A DNA stretch of 64,000 nucleotides, taken from an uncultured Pelagibacteraceae bacterium (GTDB taxonomy: Bacteria > Pseudomonadota > Alphaproteobacteria > Pelagibacterales > Pelagibacteraceae). Position 1 is the first letter of the stretch. The number at the start of each line of letters is the position of its first letter. A program made the translations under genes and the position numbers. Shown here piece by piece: positions 10,747-21,055 of the stretch. Location of the stretch: assembly GCA_902580115.1 (NCBI GenBank), contig CACHJN010000003.1, forward strand, positions 43,685 through 107,684, written 5' to 3'. The notes beneath the pieces are model-generated. The model was given only the letters and a program-made list of their open reading frames with translations. It had not been told where the DNA came from and made no database searches.

Positions 10747-11870
10747 TGAGTGAAGAAATTAAAAAAGGTTTATTAGGTATAGTTGTTGATGAAACTACAA
10801 TATCACACGTTGTTCCAGAATTAAGCACACTTACTTATAGAGGTTATACCGTTCAAGAATTATGTGATAAATGTGACTTTGAAGAAGTAGCCTACTTAGT
10901 TTTACACGGAGAATTACCTAACAAAAAACAACTTAAAAAATTCATTAAGGAAGAGCGATCTGAAAGAAAGCTGTCAAAACAAATTTTAAATGATATTCAA
11001 AAAATGCCTAAAACTGCTCACCCTATGGATGTTATTAGGACCTGTGTTAGCTTAATGGCTTTAGAGGATAAAGATACTAAAGATAATTCCCCAAAAGCCA
11101 ACATGAGAAAAGCAATGAGAATTTTTTCTAAAACACCAACTGCTGTTGCGGCCTATTTTAGGTACAGAAAAGGAAAAAAAATAATTTCTCCAGATAAAAA
11201 ACTATCTTTTTCAGAAAATTTTTTTAAAATGATGTTTAATAAAGTTCCAGATAAAGAAATAGTAAGAGCATTCGATATTTCTTTAATTCTATATGCAGAG
11301 CACAGTTTTAATGTGTCAACTTTTACCGCAAGAACTATAACAAGTAGTCTATCAGATCTTCATGGTGCTATTACCGGTGCTATCGCTTCTCTAAAAGGTC
11401 CATTGCATGGAGGCGCTAATGAAGCTGTGATGCATATGATGAAAGAAATTAAAAAACCAGAAAAAGCTAAAGCATGGATAGAAAATGCCTTAGATAAGAA
11501 GAAAGTTATTATGGGATTTGGTCACAGAGTTTATAGAACAGGAGATTCTAGAGTGCCTACAATGAAACATTATATGTTCAAAGTAGCAAAGCTTTTAAAA
11601 AAAGAAAAATATACTCAAATATATGAAATTTTAGAAAAAGTGATGTTGGAGAAAAAGAATATACATCCTAACGTGGATTTCCCTTGTGGACCTACTTATT
11701 ATATGATGGGAATAGATATAGATTTTTATACTCCAATATTTGTAATGTCTAGAATTACCGGTTGGTCAGCACATATTATGGAACAACATGCATCTAATAA
11801 ATTAATAAGACCTCTATCAAAATATAAAGGTCAAGAAGTAAGAGAAGTGATGTTGTTAAATCAGAGATAA
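10746..11870 (+). CDS. prpC: 2-methylcitrate synthase / citrate synthase family
   Basis: GPLHGGANEAVMHM, GFGHRVYRTGDSR, NVDFPCGPTYYMMGI. Confidence 0.88.
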   Translation: MSEEIKKGLLGIVVDETTISHVVPELSTLTYRGYTVQELCDKCDFEEVAYLVLHGELPNKKQLKKFIKEERSERKLSKQILNDIQKMPKTAHPMDVIRTCVSLMALEDKDTKDNSPKANMRKAMRIFSKTPTAVAAYFRYRKGKKIISPDKKLSFSENFFKMMFNKVPDKEIVRAFDISLILYAEHSFNVSTFTARTITSSLSDLHGAITGAIASLKGPLHGGANEAVMHMMKEIKKPEKAKAWIENALDKKKVIMGFGHRVYRTGDSRVPTMKHYMFKVAKLLKKEKYTQIYEILEKVMLEKKNIHPNVDFPCGPTYYMMGIDIDFYTPIFVMSRITGWSAHIMEQHASNKLIRPLSKYKGQEVREVMLLNQR

Positions 11871-12515
11871 TTAAAATTCAATTACAGCAAACTTTCCATC
11901 AATAATTTGTAAAGATAAATTCTCTTTTTTTACATAATTATCAACTGCTTTCTTAACATCTGTAATATAGGAGGCATCCTCGTAATCATCGCAAACAATT
12001 GTACCTTTTTTACCCTTCATATTTTGATGGACAATCTCCAAATCGTTAAAAGTTGTTTGATAACTGTGACCACCATCTATAAAAGCAAAATCAATTTTTT
12101 CTATATTTAAGCTTTTAAGTACTTTATTAGAGTTGCCCTTATGGAGGCTAATTTTGTTCTCAAATTTTTTTAAGAATTTTTTTACACTTTTAATGGAATT
12201 TAAATTTTCTTTTAAATAAAGGTTATAATAAAAGTGCTTTAAAGGATTTGAAAATTTTTGATTTGATATATACTCTGGTTTAATTTCATCATTTTTATTA
12301 CTTTCATCACCAAAGAGATCAACGCCTGTGTAACTAAAGTTGCCGTTATGAATTAAGTTCAAAAACTCACAAATATTTCTCGAAGTTACCCCGCAGAATA
12401 CACCTATTTCTAAAAAGTGATGGGGTTTTTTTTCATTTATGATTTTAATTAACTTATTTCCCCACTCAGGGTTAAGACCAGTTTTTCGCCAATACTTTTT
12501 AAATTTAAAATCCAA
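11871..12515 (-). CDS. class I SAM-dependent methyltransferase-like protein
   Basis: FLEIGVFCGVTSRNI, IDFAFIDGGHSYQTTFNDLE. Confidence 0.72.
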   Translation of the reverse strand: MDFKFKKYWRKTGLNPEWGNKLIKIINEKKPHHFLEIGVFCGVTSRNICEFLNLIHNGNFSYTGVDLFGDESNKNDEIKPEYISNQKFSNPLKHFYYNLYLKENLNSIKSVKKFLKKFENKISLHKGNSNKVLKSLNIEKIDFAFIDGGHSYQTTFNDLEIVHQNMKGKKGTIVCDDYEDASYITDVKKAVDNYVKKENLSLQIIDGKFAVIEF

Positions 12516-12521
12516 TAAATT

Positions 12522-13541
12522 TTAAGAAAACGCTTCAACCCATGTACCCTTAGTAGAAGCTTTAGAATATTCTGTAGCTCTACCTTCAAAAAAGTTCATG
12601 TGCTCAACAGCATTAAGCATAGTGTCTAGCCATGTTAATGGGTTTTTCTTAACATCATAAATAGGTTCCAATCCTAGCTGAATTAATCTTCTGTTTCCAA
12701 TGAACCTAATATAATCTTTCACCTCTTGAGCTGTTAAGCCTTTCATTGGACCCATTTCAAATGCTAAATCAATAAAAGCGTCTTCATGCTCAACAATAGT
12801 TCTGCAAGCTTCATAAAGTTCTTTTTTCAATTTTGGTGTCCAGATTTCAGGATTTTCTTTAATAAACTCCTTAAAGATTCTAATCATTGAATTACAATGA
12901 AGAGTTTCATCTCTTACTGACCAAGTTACTATTTGGCCCATACCTTTGAGTTTGTTGTGTCTTGGAAAATTTAAAAGAATTGCAAAGCTAGCAAATAACT
13001 GTAGTCCCTCTGTGAAAGCACTAAATACAGCTACAGTTTTAGCAATGTCTTCTTTTGAGTTTACATTGAAACCTTGCATATAATCGTATTTATCTTTCAT
13101 TTCTTTGTATTTCATAAAAGCAGAGTATTCGGACTCTGGCATACCTATTGTATCTAATAAATGTGAATAAGCTGCTACATGAACAGTTTCCATTGATGCA
13201 AAAGCAGTCATCATCATTAATACTTCTGTAGGTTTAAAAACAGTTGTGTAATGTCTTAAATAGCAATTATTAACTTCAACATCTGCTTGAGTAAAAAATC
13301 TGAAAATTTGTGTAACTAGGTTTTTTTCAGGTTGTGACAAGTTTTTTTGCCAGTCTCTTACATCGTCACCTAGTGGCACTTCTTCAGGTAACCAATGAAT
13401 TCTTTGTTGAGTTAACCATGCATCATAACACCATGGATATCTGAATGGTTTGTAAACAGGATTCTCTACCAATAGTCCCATTTTTTTTGGTTCAATAATT
13501 TTTTTAGTATTTTCTTTTTTTGCTACTGACATGATAAACAC
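12522..13541 (-). CDS. nrdB: ribonucleoside-diphosphate reductase beta subunit
   Basis: MASMETVHVAAYSHLLDTIG-type motif, SVRDETLHCNSMI. Confidence 0.93.
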   Translation of the reverse strand: MFIMSVAKKENTKKIIEPKKMGLLVENPVYKPFRYPWCYDAWLTQQRIHWLPEEVPLGDDVRDWQKNLSQPEKNLVTQIFRFFTQADVEVNNCYLRHYTTVFKPTEVLMMMTAFASMETVHVAAYSHLLDTIGMPESEYSAFMKYKEMKDKYDYMQGFNVNSKEDIAKTVAVFSAFTEGLQLFASFAILLNFPRHNKLKGMGQIVTWSVRDETLHCNSMIRIFKEFIKENPEIWTPKLKKELYEACRTIVEHEDAFIDLAFEMGPMKGLTAQEVKDYIRFIGNRRLIQLGLEPIYDVKKNPLTWLDTMLNAVEHMNFFEGRATEYSKASTKGTWVEAFS

Positions 13542-15472
13542 TCCTCATATTTGTTTTCTTCATTAGTTGATTCTTCTTTAGCTTTATAAACGTTTTTTGT
13601 CACATCTGTTGAAGAACCAGTGTTAACGTTTTCAGCCCTTTGTATTGATTTAGATCTGCAATAATACAGACTCTTCAATCCTTTTTTCCATGCTTGAAAA
13701 TGTATTTGATGTAAATCTTTTTTATGAATGTCCGCCGGAACAAAAACATTTATAGACTGAGCCTGAGATATATTTGGTGTTCTATCTGCTCCAAGTTCTA
13801 CAATCCATCTTTGGTCTATTTCAAATGCTGTTTTAAAAGTATCTTTTTCAACATCTGTTAAAAAATCTAAATGCGATACAGATCCCTGATTTGTTGTAAT
13901 TGAAGACCAGGTTTCGTCATCATTTTTTCCATGTTTTTTTAGAATCTTAGCTAGATATTTATTTCTCACGTTAAATGAGCCGGACAAAGTTTTGTGAGTA
14001 TAACTATTTGCTGCAATAGGTTCAATTCCAGGAGAGGCGCCACCACATATAACTGAAATAGAAGCAGTTGGAGCTATTGCAGTTTTATTAGAAAATCTTT
14101 CTTTTATACCATACTCTTCAGCATCAGGACATGCTCCTCTTTCTTCTGCTAATTTAACAGAAGCTAGGTCAGCTTTTTCCTGTATGTGTTTAAAGATTTT
14201 TTGGTTCCACACTTTACTCATCACTGATCCAAAAGGAATATTTTTTTGTTGGAAAAAAGAATGTAAACCCATAACACCTAGGCCTACGCTTCTTTCTCTC
14301 ATAGCAGAATATTTAGCGTTACTGAAACTGTCGGGGGCTCTATTAATAAAATCAGACATTACGTTATCTAAAAATCTCATTACATCTTCTACGAACATTG
14401 TATCATCTTTCCACTGATCATACATTTCAATGTTTAATGATGATAAACAACAAACAGCTGTTCTCTCTTTTCCTGTGTTGTCGATTCCCGTTGGTAAAGT
14501 AATCTCACTACATAAATTAGATGTTTTAACTTTCAATCCCGCAAGTTTATGATGTTGAGGAATCTGTCTATTAACTGTATCAATATAAACAATGTAAGGT
14601 TCGCCTGTTTCGACTCTTGCAGTTAATAATCTGATCCACAAATTTCTTGCTGGTAATGTTGATTGCACAGAGCCATCTTTCGGACTTCTTAGAGCCCACT
14701 GACCATCTGTCTCTACTGCTCTCATAAAATCATCAGAAACTAAAACGCCATGATGCAAGTTTAAAGATCTTCTATTTACATCTCCACCAGTTGGTCTTCT
14801 CATTTCTATAAATTCTTCAATTTCAGGATGATCTATTGGAAGATAACATGCGGCAGACCCTCTTCTTAATGATCCTTGGCTTATAGCTAAAGTTAAAGAG
14901 TCCATAACTTTTATAAATGGGATGATCCCTGAAGTTTTGCCTACTTTGCCAATTTTTTCTCCAATTGATCTTAAATTACCCCAGTAACTACCTATGCCTC
15001 CACCTCTAGCTGCTAACCAAACATTTTCACTCCAAAGACCTAATATTCCCTCTAAGCTGTCTCCTGCCTCATTTAAAAAACACGATATTGGTAAACCTCT
15101 CTCTGTCCCGCCATTTGATAATACTGGAGTTGCTGGCATGAACCATAAGTTGCTTATGTAGTTATATAATCTTTGAGCATGTAAATTGTCATCTGCATAA
15201 GTGCTTGCAACCCTAGCAAAAAGATCTTGAAAAGACTCATTCGGACCCAAGTATCGATCTGATAGTGTTGCTTTGCCAAAATCTGTTAAGTTAGCATCTC
15301 TAGATCTATCAATCTTTATGGTAATACCTTTGTCATTTTGAAATAATTCTGTTTCGCCTGAAAGAGAAAATAAATCTGGTTTTTTAGGACCGTTTACAAC
15401 TAGGTCATTTTGGTTCAACTGGCTCAAGTTGCCCATAGCTTTTTTTATTGCCAAAGATACGTTTTTACTCAT
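13523..15472 (-). CDS. nrdA: ribonucleoside-diphosphate reductase alpha subunit
   Basis: Substrate-binding and thiyl-radical motifs, C-terminal redox tail ECLSCQ, overlap with nrdB. Confidence 0.93.
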   Translation of the reverse strand: MSKNVSLAIKKAMGNLSQLNQNDLVVNGPKKPDLFSLSGETELFQNDKGITIKIDRSRDANLTDFGKATLSDRYLGPNESFQDLFARVASTYADDNLHAQRLYNYISNLWFMPATPVLSNGGTERGLPISCFLNEAGDSLEGILGLWSENVWLAARGGGIGSYWGNLRSIGEKIGKVGKTSGIIPFIKVMDSLTLAISQGSLRRGSAACYLPIDHPEIEEFIEMRRPTGGDVNRRSLNLHHGVLVSDDFMRAVETDGQWALRSPKDGSVQSTLPARNLWIRLLTARVETGEPYIVYIDTVNRQIPQHHKLAGLKVKTSNLCSEITLPTGIDNTGKERTAVCCLSSLNIEMYDQWKDDTMFVEDVMRFLDNVMSDFINRAPDSFSNAKYSAMRERSVGLGVMGLHSFFQQKNIPFGSVMSKVWNQKIFKHIQEKADLASVKLAEERGACPDAEEYGIKERFSNKTAIAPTASISVICGGASPGIEPIAANSYTHKTLSGSFNVRNKYLAKILKKHGKNDDETWSSITTNQGSVSHLDFLTDVEKDTFKTAFEIDQRWIVELGADRTPNISQAQSINVFVPADIHKKDLHQIHFQAWKKGLKSLYYCRSKSIQRAENVNTGSSTDVTKNVYKAKEESTNEENKYEECLSCQ

Positions 15473-15507
15473 TTTTTTACTTGTTTTACCGGTTTAATGT
15501 TAATAAA

Positions 15508-15554
15508 CAACTATATGTTGTGTTACAATTAAGTTAATATACTATATAACAGCA
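15508..15554 (-). promoter_or_regulatory. Candidate pair of NrdR boxes upstream of nrdAB
   Basis: CAACTATATGTTGTGT (15508-15523) and ATACTATATAACAGCA (15539-15554), starts 31 bp apart; second box is weak. Confidence 0.45.
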
Positions 15555-15660
15555 AAATCAACAGAACATTATAAGAACATATGATTATTTTTGCAAGTGG
15601 AAAATATTGTTAACAAAACATTTAATAACAAATGCCTTTATTCTTTAGTACTTATAGCTC

Positions 15661-17103
15661 ATGAAAATCAATCCTAATGGTTTTAGAGAGTATGATGCTA
15701 GGTGGATCTTTGAAAAAGAGATCGATTTAGAGGGAATCACTGATCTGGGTAAGGGCCTAGGTACTCAAATTACAAATCATACAAAAAAAAATAATCCAAG
15801 AGTTATTGTGGGGCATGATTATAGATCATACAGCGAAAAAATTAAAAAAGCTCTTATAGATGGTTTGATTTCAACAGGATGTTATGTTGAAGATTTAGGA
15901 CTCTCTCTTTCTCCGATGGTTTACTTTGCTCAATTTAATTTAAATTCTGATGCAGTCGCAATGGTTACTGCAAGTCATAATGAGAATGGTTGGACCGGGG
16001 TAAAGATGGGTATCAAAAAAGGATTAACTCATGGTCCTGAAGAAATGTCCGAATTAAAAGAAATTACACTGAATAAAAAATTTATTCAAGGAAACGGTAA
16101 TATTAAAGAAATAGATAATTTTAAAGAGGTATATATTCAAGACTTAATAAAAAAAAATAATATAGGTAAAAAAATAAAAGCTGTCGTTGCATGTGGAAAT
16201 GGGACTGCTGGAATATTCGCGCCTATTATTTTAAATAATATAGGTTGTGATGTTGTCGAATTAGACTGTAAGCTTGACTGGTCTTTTCCAAAATACAATC
16301 CAAACCCTGAAGATTTAAAAATGCTACATGCTATTTCAAAAGCAGTAAAAGAAAACAATGCTGATATTGGTTTTGGTTTTGATGGAGATGGAGATAGATG
16401 TGGGGTAATTGATGAAAAAGGAAATGAAATATTTTCAGATAAAGTTGGATTATTAATTGCAAGAAATTTAGCAGCTAAACATAAAAATTCGAAGTTTGTT
16501 GTTGACGTAAAGTCAACCGGTCTATATTTGAATGATAAAATATTATTAGATAACCAGTGTCAAACTATTTATTGGAAAACAGGTCACTCACATATTAAAA
16601 GAAAAGTAAATTTAGAAAAGGCATTGGCAGGATTTGAAAAAAGTGGTCACTTTTTTTTTAATAAACCCCTAGGATATGGTTTTGATGATGGGATAAATTC
16701 GGCAATACAAGTTTGCCATTTACTAAAAAATCAGAATAAAAAAATGAGCGAAATTTTAAATCAACTACCAAAAACATATCAAACGCCAACGATGGCTCCA
16801 TATTGTAAAGATGAAGAAAAGTACAAAGTTGTTGAAGGAGTTTTAAAAGAAATAAAAAAAATTAAAGAAAATAATGCTAAAATAGATGGTTTAGAAATTA
16901 AAGATATCTTAACTGTCAACGGTGTAAGATTTACTCTATCAGACGGGTCCTGGGGTCTTGTAAGAGCTTCATCTAATAAACCTTCATTAGTTGTAGTAAC
17001 AGAGAGCCCTGTTTCAAACATGAGAAAAAAAAATATTTTTACATTTATAGATAATATTTTACAAAAAACTGGAAAAATCGGTAAATATGATCAAAAAATA
17101 TAA
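15661..17103 (+). CDS. phosphomannomutase/phosphoglucomutase
   Basis: TASHNENGWTGVKMG, GFGFDGDGDRCGVID. Confidence 0.9.
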   Translation: MKINPNGFREYDARWIFEKEIDLEGITDLGKGLGTQITNHTKKNNPRVIVGHDYRSYSEKIKKALIDGLISTGCYVEDLGLSLSPMVYFAQFNLNSDAVAMVTASHNENGWTGVKMGIKKGLTHGPEEMSELKEITLNKKFIQGNGNIKEIDNFKEVYIQDLIKKNNIGKKIKAVVACGNGTAGIFAPIILNNIGCDVVELDCKLDWSFPKYNPNPEDLKMLHAISKAVKENNADIGFGFDGDGDRCGVIDEKGNEIFSDKVGLLIARNLAAKHKNSKFVVDVKSTGLYLNDKILLDNQCQTIYWKTGHSHIKRKVNLEKALAGFEKSGHFFFNKPLGYGFDDGINSAIQVCHLLKNQNKKMSEILNQLPKTYQTPTMAPYCKDEEKYKVVEGVLKEIKKIKENNAKIDGLEIKDILTVNGVRFTLSDGSWGLVRASSNKPSLVVVTESPVSNMRKKNIFTFIDNILQKTGKIGKYDQKI

Positions 17104-17138
17104 CTTAATTAATAAAGATACTTCCTATAAAATAAATC

Positions 17139-17717
17139 ATGAGTAAATTTTTAAATAATAATCAACTAAAGAAAATCGGATTTTTTAAAATCGGCAAAGG
17201 ATGTAAAATCTCTAATAAGATTTCTTGCTACAATCTAAAGGGTTCTCTAGGAGACAATGTTAGAATTGATGACTATGTTTGTTTAAAAGGTAAAGTATCG
17301 TTAAAATCAAACATACATATAGCTCGTGGTTGTACATTATCTGGTGGAAACAAAGGAATTTTTGTAGACAGCTACACTAATCTATCTAATTATGTGCAAG
17401 TCTTCTCAATGTCAGATGACTACTTCATGCCATTTATTCCTGGTGGAGCATTAAGTAATGCAAATCGCAATAAATTTGCAAAAATTCATAATAAAAAGGT
17501 TTTTATTGGAAAAGCTGTTTTAGTAGGAGCTTTTAGTGTTGTTCTTCCAGGATCAATTTTAAATAACTTTTCTTCAACAGCTGCTTACTCGGTAATATAC
17601 AAAACAATTAAAGAAGGATTTTATCACTCAAATTTATATAAAAAGATCAGTTTAAAAAGAAGAAATTTAAAACAGATGAAAATGATGTATAGTAGTGTTT
17701 CAAAAATAAAAAAGTAA
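17139..17717 (+). CDS. hexapeptide-repeat acyltransferase-like protein
   Basis: LbH-type repeats, VFIGKAVLVGAFSVVLPGSIL. Confidence 0.65.
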   Translation: MSKFLNNNQLKKIGFFKIGKGCKISNKISCYNLKGSLGDNVRIDDYVCLKGKVSLKSNIHIARGCTLSGGNKGIFVDSYTNLSNYVQVFSMSDDYFMPFIPGGALSNANRNKFAKIHNKKVFIGKAVLVGAFSVVLPGSILNNFSSTAAYSVIYKTIKEGFYHSNLYKKISLKRRNLKQMKMMYSSVSKIKK

Positions 17718-17743
17718 AAATCTTTTAATTTAAGATATTACGA

Positions 17744-19039
17744 ATGAAATCTCAAAATTTAAGTCAGTTATCAAACTTTAGAATATTATTATTAATAATT
17801 ACAATTTTTATATATTTTATCGGTTTTAATTTCAAAGAATATGTTCCCGGGGGGAGCCCTGAAGATTTCAAAGCTTTTATTTGGAAAAATATAAATTTTT
17901 TTAAAAATGATTTGGTTTATTCACTTGTAAACTACAAAGAGTTATCAGATGCAAATTTTCCAGGTTTTTATATAATAACTTACATCAATCCATTTAGTAA
18001 TAGTATAGAATCTTTTCATTTATTTAGTTTAACAATTGGTTTTTTAACCTTTATAATTTTTGGTATTACTTTATCACACAAAGATAAAAGCAATGATAAA
18101 ATTGCAAATTTTCTAGCAGCCTCTTCAATACTTATCTTACCTTTTTTTATTTCAAGAGTTTACTGGGGAACTTCAGCAGGTTTATCTTGGTTTTTTTTTG
18201 TACTTACTATTTTTCTTTTTTGCAAAATTCAAAATGAACTTTCAAATAATGAGAGTAAAAAACTAAGAAATATAATAATTCTTTGTTTATTATCTTCTAT
18301 CTTATTGTATGTCAGATCGTCATTTATTTTTTTGATATTTTTTTTTCTATTATTTTTTTTATTTGAAATTAAAAAAAAAAAGTATTTTTTCATATTGTCA
18401 CTTTGTTATATCTTGCTATCAATACCGGGGTTAATAATTATTTATATTTGGCTCAAACAACCAGATGGGAGTATTACCGCAGTTCAATTTCTTAAATTTA
18501 AAAATATATTTTTAAATTTTCCAATTTACACAAGCTATATAGCATTTTATCTTTTGCCAGTATTATTTATGAGCCTTAAATATATTAAAAAAGAAGTTGT
18601 TCTCAAATATCTTAAGATTTTTTTTATAATTTCTGCTGTTTACTTTATTCTAATTTATTTTGGAAAATTAGATTATTTAAGTAAATATGAATACAGTGGT
18701 GGCGCTATATTAAAACTTAATTATATACTAAAAGACGGGAATTATTTTCTTTTATTGTTTTTTAGTGTAATAGGTTGTTGTATTTTAGTGAATTTTTTAG
18801 AAAGAAATTCTTCTCAAAATTATTTTTTAATTATACCATTGTTTATAGTTTATGGTTTGACTGATTTTCCTTTTCAGGATTATTTTGAACCATTAATTGT
18901 ATTTCTTTTTTTTTCAGGTCTGTTTAAAGGGGAGTTATATGATTTCTTTATAGAACAAAAATCTAAAATTTCTGTTCTATATTTCTTTTACTTTTTGACT
19001 TTTTTGTCAGTCTCTATAATAGTGAAAAATCCCATTTAA
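17744..19039 (+). CDS. polytopic membrane protein of unknown function (possible glycan polymerase/GT-C-like)
   Basis: Many hydrophobic segments; glycan-gene context. Confidence 0.6.
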   Translation: MKSQNLSQLSNFRILLLIITIFIYFIGFNFKEYVPGGSPEDFKAFIWKNINFFKNDLVYSLVNYKELSDANFPGFYIITYINPFSNSIESFHLFSLTIGFLTFIIFGITLSHKDKSNDKIANFLAASSILILPFFISRVYWGTSAGLSWFFFVLTIFLFCKIQNELSNNESKKLRNIIILCLLSSILLYVRSSFIFLIFFFLLFFLFEIKKKKYFFILSLCYILLSIPGLIIIYIWLKQPDGSITAVQFLKFKNIFLNFPIYTSYIAFYLLPVLFMSLKYIKKEVVLKYLKIFFIISAVYFILIYFGKLDYLSKYEYSGGAILKLNYILKDGNYFLLLFFSVIGCCILVNFLERNSSQNYFLIIPLFIVYGLTDFPFQDYFEPLIVFLFFSGLFKGELYDFFIEQKSKISVLYFFYFLTFLSVSIIVKNPI

Positions 19040-20268
19040 TTTATAATTTTAGGAAAAGGCATAGGTATAATAAATTTTCCTTTGTATCCTTTTTTTCTTA
19101 AATTTTTCATTATATTTTTGCCGTAATGCCATGATAATATTAAAGCATACTCAGGCTGATTTTCAAAAAAATTACTTTCATCTAAAACTGGAATATGTGT
19201 GTTTGGGGTAAAAAGGTTTAATTTTAACGAAGAACTTTGCTCGGCTATATAATCTAATATATCCCTATTAATTTTACAGTAAGAGAGAAGTGTAATACAT
19301 CTACCTGGGCACCCAATACCTACAATATTTTTCCCTTTTTTTTTAATTCCATTCAAAATTTTTGATAATTTATTTTTACTTTTAATAATATCATTTCTAA
19401 ACTTAATGTATTTTGATTGAGAATAAAAACCTCTCTTTTTTTCGTAATCTAAAATTCTTTTCACACTGTTATTGGGTTTAATATTTTTATTTAAAGTTGC
19501 AGTGATTCTTATTGAGCCTCTATAATTTGGAATTCTTATAGCATCAATTATTTTAAAACCATGTTTTTCCATAAAATAAACTAAAGGTTTTACTAAATAA
19601 AATCTTAAATGTTCATGATAAATTGAGTCATATTGTAAATCATCTACTATATCTACAGCATAATGAGACTCGGTAACAAACACACCCTTTCTGGTATCAA
19701 GAAGCATTTTAACTGATTTTATGAAGGAGTCTAATTTGTCCACATGAGCAAATAAATTAGTTCCAATTATAACGGATGCCTTTTTATATTTTTTTTTAAC
19801 TATTTTTGCAGTTTCTAAATTAAAAAATCTTTGAATTGTGTTAACCCCCCTTTTTTTTGCAATTTTTGCTATATTTGTAGGCTCAATGCCTAAAGTCTTA
19901 AATTTTAACTTTTTAAATCCAATTAACAGTGTTCCATCGTTGGATCCAATATCAATCGCAAAAGGATTGCTTCCAAAATTAAATTTTTTTTTTAAATAAG
20001 ACGGGGTACTTTGCAGAAGCTTTACCAGAGGGGCGGTAATACTTGTTTTATAGGGATAATCTAAATGAAAGAGCTCTTTATTGTTTACTATAAAATCTAG
20101 CTGTAGAAGTTGACAATTTTCACATCTAAATAAATTTAGCGGATAACTTTTTTCATTTTTTTTTGTTTGTTCATAGGTGAGTAAAGTATCACAAAGACCT
20201 GTTGAGCCTAAAGAAATTACTTTTTTTAGTTTTTTTGATCTACAAATTTGGCAATTTTTTATTTTCAT
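19036..20268 (-). CDS. class I SAM methyltransferase with N-terminal zinc-binding domain (sugar C-methyltransferase-like)
   Basis: CQICRSKKLKKVISLGSTGLCD, CENCQLLQLD, IDIGSNDGTLL, IYHEHLRFY. Confidence 0.8.
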   Translation of the reverse strand: MKIKNCQICRSKKLKKVISLGSTGLCDTLLTYEQTKKNEKSYPLNLFRCENCQLLQLDFIVNNKELFHLDYPYKTSITAPLVKLLQSTPSYLKKKFNFGSNPFAIDIGSNDGTLLIGFKKLKFKTLGIEPTNIAKIAKKRGVNTIQRFFNLETAKIVKKKYKKASVIIGTNLFAHVDKLDSFIKSVKMLLDTRKGVFVTESHYAVDIVDDLQYDSIYHEHLRFYLVKPLVYFMEKHGFKIIDAIRIPNYRGSIRITATLNKNIKPNNSVKRILDYEKKRGFYSQSKYIKFRNDIIKSKNKLSKILNGIKKKGKNIVGIGCPGRCITLLSYCKINRDILDYIAEQSSSLKLNLFTPNTHIPVLDESNFFENQPEYALILSWHYGKNIMKNLRKKGYKGKFIIPMPFPKIIN

Positions 20269-20333
20269 TGGCTAATTAAATAAAATAATGTAATTATTAA
20301 ATATATTAATTTAATTTTAGAATATTACAATAA

Positions 20334-21053
20334 TTGAAAAAAGAACTATCAATAATTTTACCTGTATTCAATGAAAAAGATAGTCTGCCTATAATGGTTA
20401 GATTGCTAAATACAACTATAAAATTTCCAAAAGAAATAATTATTGTTTACGATGATGAAAAAGATAATAGTGTAGGAATAGCAAAAGAATTAGCATCGGA
20501 ATCTTCAGACATCAAAGCTATCCATAATCAATTAGGCAGAGGAGCAAAATATGCCGTGGAAACTGGGGTTAGAAATTCTAAGTACGATAACATATTAATT
20601 ACAGCGGTAGATGAAATTTTTCCAATAATATCAGTAGAAAAAATGTTAGAGACTCTAATTAAAAATAATTTAGATTTAGTAAGCGGTACGAGATACTCAA
20701 AAGGTGGTATGAGGCTAGGTGGCTCTCTTTTAGGAGCAGTTTTGTCAAAGATAGCTAATAAATCTTTTAATATTTTAACCAATATACATTTGAGTGATTG
20801 CACTACTGGTATAAAAATGATGAAAAAAAGTTTATGGAATTCAGTTAAACTTGAGTCTAAACCTATTGCTTGGTGTTTTGCATTTGAATTAACAATTAAA
20901 GCTTTTGTTAATGGTTTTAAAATAGATGAATATCCATTAAAATCTGTTGACAGACTATTTGGAGGAAGTTCAACTTTTAAATTAGGTCCTTGGGTAAAAG
21001 AATATTTAAAATGGTTTATTTGGGGTTATTTAAATATTAAGAAAAAGAAATAG
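20334..21053 (+). CDS. glycosyltransferase family 2 (polyprenyl-phosphate sugar transferase-like), TTG start
   Basis: LSIILPVFNEKDSLPIMV, SGTRYSKGGMRLGG, CTTGIKMMKK. Confidence 0.82.
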   Translation: MKKELSIILPVFNEKDSLPIMVRLLNTTIKFPKEIIIVYDDEKDNSVGIAKELASESSDIKAIHNQLGRGAKYAVETGVRNSKYDNILITAVDEIFPIISVEKMLETLIKNNLDLVSGTRYSKGGMRLGGSLLGAVLSKIANKSFNILTNIHLSDCTTGIKMMKKSLWNSVKLESKPIAWCFAFELTIKAFVNGFKIDEYPLKSVDRLFGGSSTFKLGPWVKEYLKWFIWGYLNIKKKK

Positions 21054-21055
21054 CG

